Assembly: GCF_022267375.1 (NCBI RefSeq)
Contig: NZ_JAIZBH010000001.1
Coordinates: 2,716,001 to 2,780,000, forward strand
Length of the DNA: 64,000 nucleotides
From: Leptospira sanjuanensis
Lineage (GTDB): Bacteria > Spirochaetota > Leptospiria > Leptospirales > Leptospiraceae
Reading direction: 5' to 3'
Part shown: one piece after another, positions 61,339 through 64,000 of the stretch
Layout: each line of letters opens with the position of its first letter
Position numbering within the stretch: the stretch's first letter is position 1
Made by a program: the position numbers and the translations under genes
The notes under the pieces: generated by a model
The model's database searches: none
Seen by the model: the letters and a program-made list of their open reading frames with translations, nothing else
What the model was told of the DNA's origin: nothing

Positions 61339-63093
61339 ATGAAAAGATTCTCCGGAAGTTCCCTTCTTACTTTATTGTTATTCGTTTTGATTTTTCCGTG
61401 GAGTGGATTGTGGACGGAAGACCGGCCCGAATTACAATTATTTCCGGAGTTGCAGGGAAAACTAAGCTTTCCGATGGAGATCCAGACACCGATCTCGGGT
61501 TCGTTTGCAGAATATAGAACGCATCACCTCCACATGGGAGCGGATTTTAAAACGTTTCACTTAAACGGTCTTCCGGCCATCTCACCTTTTGACGGAGTTG
61601 TAGAATCGGTATCGGAGTCACCGAACGGCTATGGACTGAATCTAATGGTTCGTTCCCCGTCGGGCCTTAGAGCAAAATTTGCACATTTGTTCAGCTTAGA
61701 GGGAGCCAAAAAAGAACTGGAACATCTTCGACAAGCGTTACATCTACTCAGCGACGGAATCTTCTCCATAAAATTTACGGACCACAAATATTCTATAAAA
61801 CAAGGACAGGCCATCGCGAGAATTGGAGAATCAGGAACTGGAGTTCCACATTTGCATTTTGAACTTCATGGAAACGGAGATACGTTCAACCCTCTCGCGT
61901 ATCTCAAGATGAACGATCGGGACGGAACTCCGCCCGAACTACTCGTTCTCTATATCGATTCTTCCGATGGTCAAAAATTTAGACTCCCTCTTGTGAAAAA
62001 AGAAGAAGGAATCTACGAGCTGAACGATCCGACTCCTTTGAAAATCGGGGGGGAAGTACGAATCAAGTTAGGCGCCTTTGACCGAATGAATTCTCGAAAT
62101 AAAAACAATCTCTATTTCGCAAAACTTTTATCCGAAGGGAGAATTCTCTACGAAAGAAAATTTGAGAAAATGAGTTATGTCGAGGCCAGAGATCATCAGT
62201 CGATCTATGATTCGAATCGATCCTCTTTGAATCCACCCGTATATGTTTACAATCTTTTTCCGACATCGAAATCCAGCTTCGACCTCAAGGAATATCACGA
62301 GGGACAGGAGGTCCAGTTCGAGATCGTTGCAGGCGATAAAGAAGAGAATCAGTCTTCTCTCAAAATTAAAATTTTCAACTCTGGATTCAAAGGACGTCCC
62401 GAAAAAGCGGCTGCTACGGAATATTCTTCTCCTGACGGTCGCTTTTCTCTGAAGACTCCCAAAGGAAATACGTTCGGAAAAGGCAATATTCTTTTTGAAA
62501 AGGCCGGAGTTCCGTCCAAAAAAGGATTACCGGAAGGCTTAACCTTAAAAAGCGAGCTGATCGAAATCGAATCCACAGGAATCAGCTGGTCAGGGGAGGC
62601 AAAATTTTTATGGAAAGGGAAACGACTAACAAAGTCTGAGAATTTATATTTATTTGAAGAAGCGACCAGTCGTTGGGTCATCCTAAAAACGTCCTCCGAA
62701 GGAGGAGGAATTCAGGCCATTTTAAATAAGATCGGTATCATCGCTGTCTTAGAGGACCGTTCAAAACCGAAAATAGATCACCCATATTTAATTTCCCGTC
62801 ATCGATTCACGCCGGAGGTCCGTCCACAAAGTTTCATCGAAAGAATGTACTCCGTATCTGACATCGGCTCCGGCTACGCAGGCGGAGCAGAAATCCTCTT
62901 AGATGGAGAAACGTTCCCTTACGAGTTTGAAGCCGATCGAAAAATGATTCTCGTAAAGATTCCGAAATCGTTTTCAAAGTTTAAAAAAAAGCTGCTACTT
63001 CAGGCGAGAATTAAAGATAGAGCCGGAAATGTCTCAAGTTGGTTAACGGATCTAATAGATCTCGATCAAAATTCGAGTGGTGACAATGGATAG
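61339..63093 (+). CDS. M23 (LytM-type) peptidase, secreted
   Basis: 584 residues from ATG 61339 (MKRFSGSSLLTLLLF), a normal signal peptide; the in-frame TTG at 61330 adds only three residues. The zinc site is intact: H65 and D69 (HLHMGADF) with H171 and H173 (PHLHFELHG). This is predicted to cleave peptidoglycan cross-links. After residue about 200 comes a long beta-rich region of Ig-like or beta-sandwich units without recognised family. Divergent from the LptE-like gene, which fits an envelope-biogenesis locus. Its coding region holds two copies of the 13-mer repeat. It ends at a shared bidirectional terminator. Confidence 0.9.
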   Translation: MKRFSGSSLLTLLLFVLIFPWSGLWTEDRPELQLFPELQGKLSFPMEIQTPISGSFAEYRTHHLHMGADFKTFHLNGLPAISPFDGVVESVSESPNGYGLNLMVRSPSGLRAKFAHLFSLEGAKKELEHLRQALHLLSDGIFSIKFTDHKYSIKQGQAIARIGESGTGVPHLHFELHGNGDTFNPLAYLKMNDRDGTPPELLVLYIDSSDGQKFRLPLVKKEEGIYELNDPTPLKIGGEVRIKLGAFDRMNSRNKNNLYFAKLLSEGRILYERKFEKMSYVEARDHQSIYDSNRSSLNPPVYVYNLFPTSKSSFDLKEYHEGQEVQFEIVAGDKEENQSSLKIKIFNSGFKGRPEKAAATEYSSPDGRFSLKTPKGNTFGKGNILFEKAGVPSKKGLPEGLTLKSELIEIESTGISWSGEAKFLWKGKRLTKSENLYLFEEATSRWVILKTSSEGGGIQAILNKIGIIAVLEDRSKPKIDHPYLISRHRFTPEVRPQSFIERMYSVSDIGSGYAGGAEILLDGETFPYEFEADRKMILVKIPKSFSKFKKKLLLQARIKDRAGNVSSWLTDLIDLDQNSSGDNG

Positions 63094-63146
63094 CCCCGCT
63101 TCCTCATAATAAAATACATTCAACAATCCCACTCGAGTAGAAAATT

Positions 63147-63174
63147 AAAAAGGGACGGTCTTCCGTCCCTTTTT
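63147..63174. terminator. Bidirectional terminator between the M23 gene and the last gene
   Basis: A perfect 12-bp stem AAAAAGGGACGG / CCGTCCCTTTTT with a TCTT loop, with A and T runs on both sides. It serves the convergent M23 (+) and secreted-protein (-) genes. The core is identical to the hairpin at 50740-50755. Confidence 0.8.
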
Positions 63175-63198
63175 CTAAAAATTTCGATTAAAACCCGA

Positions 63199-63939
63199 TT
63201 ACTTCTTCGTTTCCGAATAAACGCCGCCGGCAGGAGCTTTATAATTGATTTCAAAAACATCGTAATCCGACTTTCTCCAGCCGGTTGCGAAAGCGACGGA
63301 AATTCCGATATAATACTTCGTTCCGTATTTCATCGTATTCCAAGCAAACTTCGCAATTTCTTCGTTGGTAACCGAAAAAGGATGAACCTTTCCACGAACC
63401 TCGTCCAGATACAGACCTTCATAGGTTCCGATCGCAGTTCCTTGATAATCAAGCTGAAGAATTCTACCCGTAACCGAGAAATTTCTTTTCGATCCGGATT
63501 TATCTCCAATCATCTTATCCACTGCTTCCTTTGGAAGAACCGTAACTTGCCTCTGGGCGGATACAACTTCAAAATCCGTGGACAAAGCGACGGGTTCAAA
63601 TCTATGAATCCGATATTGAACTAAAATTTCCTGATTTAAGTTGTTGCTCAAAAAGTTAACGACTTCACCGTTTTCGGGGCGAACGGAGAATTCTACTTTT
63701 TCTTTCAAAGGAGAAAAGCATTCGTCTTTTGCCGCTTCGCATTTTTCGGATTTGTCAAAGGTCGTAAATTCGAGAAGCCCTTCGTAAGAATCAAAAATCA
63801 ATCCGCGGCTTTCAAATTGAACGAGCTTTACGACCGCCCAACCCTCCGAATAAGTCCCTGCCGCAAATACGGAAGAAGAAAAGAATATGGAAGCGATAGG
63901 GAAAAATAAAACGCTAATTCTTCTTAAATTTTTAAACAT
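63199..63939 (-). CDS. Leptospira-type secreted protein of unknown function
   Basis: The 246 residues start with a signal peptide ending SSSVFA-AG, with no lipobox Cys, so it is probably periplasmic or exported. Two Cys close together (KCEAAKDEC) could form a disulfide. The remainder is predicted beta-rich with a repeat-like motif: SYEGLLEF near residue 53 and TYEGLYLDE near 174, each following a GLIF- or GTAIG-type strand, suggesting two similar halves. No domain is recognised. Start ATG 63939; the promoter lies in the last about 60 bp of the window. Confidence 0.7.
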   Translation of the reverse strand: MFKNLRRISVLFFPIASIFFSSSVFAAGTYSEGWAVVKLVQFESRGLIFDSYEGLLEFTTFDKSEKCEAAKDECFSPLKEKVEFSVRPENGEVVNFLSNNLNQEILVQYRIHRFEPVALSTDFEVVSAQRQVTVLPKEAVDKMIGDKSGSKRNFSVTGRILQLDYQGTAIGTYEGLYLDEVRGKVHPFSVTNEEIAKFAWNTMKYGTKYYIGISVAFATGWRKSDYDVFEINYKAPAGGVYSETKK

Positions 63940-64000
63940 TATACACTCCGAGATTTTCTTAAATTCTAAGATTCGAACACTTTAAGAGCAGAATCTTCAT

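Noticed and set aside
63961..64000. Possible 3' end of another minus-strand gene at the window edge
   Set aside because: Only 13 codons precede an in-frame stop; too little to support a gene.

Overview
The window is spirochaetal and almost certainly from Leptospira (inference). The pointers are a LruA/LipL71-type LysM lipoprotein, a DUF1554 lipoprotein, many lipoproteins with relaxed spirochaetal lipoboxes, frequent TTG/GTG starts, and a very dense set of PAS/GGDEF/histidine-kinase signalling genes. Base composition looks by eye like the mid-40s per cent GC, which would suit a high-GC member of the P1 clade better than L. interrogans; this was not measured. I see no tRNA, rRNA, CRISPR array, prophage or complete insertion sequence. 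The window looks like core chromosome with small intergenic repeats.

Layout. 0-10 kb is a signalling block: a 5'-truncated multi-PAS histidine kinase (+), a REC protein and a REC/degenerate-GGDEF/EAL phosphodiesterase (-), then a divergent and very unusual adenylate cyclase (+), then a DUF898 membrane protein with an M48 protease. The cyclase carries a [2Fe-2S] ferredoxin domain in front and an ascorbate-peroxidase-like domain behind, and the latter has lost its proximal haem histidine. 10-15.4 kb holds hisC, small ORFs, rarA, a VTT/DedA membrane protein and mutL. 15.9-20.3 kb holds a DUF1554 lipoprotein and three tandem PAS-GGDEF diguanylate cyclases; the middle copy lacks the inhibitory RxxD site. 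20.4-28.3 kb (-) holds an atypical ClC protein, purM, a FecR-domain protein, a ChrR-like cupin, an ECF sigma factor, murI, an aminotransferase and a membrane-anchored HtrA protease. The protease start codon overlaps that of a divergent aminopeptidase lipoprotein.

29.4-41.2 kb (-) is a four-gene operon: a STAS protein, a large AsmA/YdbH-like protein, a lipoprotein that looks like a YnbE-YdbL fusion, and a 2592-residue lipoprotein with a TolB-like propeller, TPRs and a CHAT-like region without visible catalytic residues. It resembles an envelope lipid-bridging module with an added giant partner. 41.4-46.5 kb (+) holds a GT2 polyprenyl-phosphate glycosyltransferase, a multi-span GT-C-like protein and a membrane HisKA_2 kinase. 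46.5-56.6 kb (-) holds a fatty-acid hydroxylase family protein, a membrane AraC regulator, an SDR protein, purB, an atypical protein-kinase-like protein, a peptide-binding lipoprotein, rel and nadC. 56.9-61.2 kb (-) runs lptE-like, a Fur-family regulator, tgt, a STAS protein and lruA. 61.3-63.9 kb holds an M23 peptidase (+) and a Leptospira-type secreted protein (-).

Non-coding structure: two diverged copies of a GC-rich intergenic repeat (about 3.2 and 24.3 kb), a 16-nt semi-palindrome shared by them and by the 16.6 kb spacer, a 13-mer/hairpin family (GGACGGAACTCCG and GGACGG-TCTT-CCGTCC) concentrated at 50-63 kb, and an inverted-repeat-bounded element of about 215 bp at 56.66-56.88 kb.
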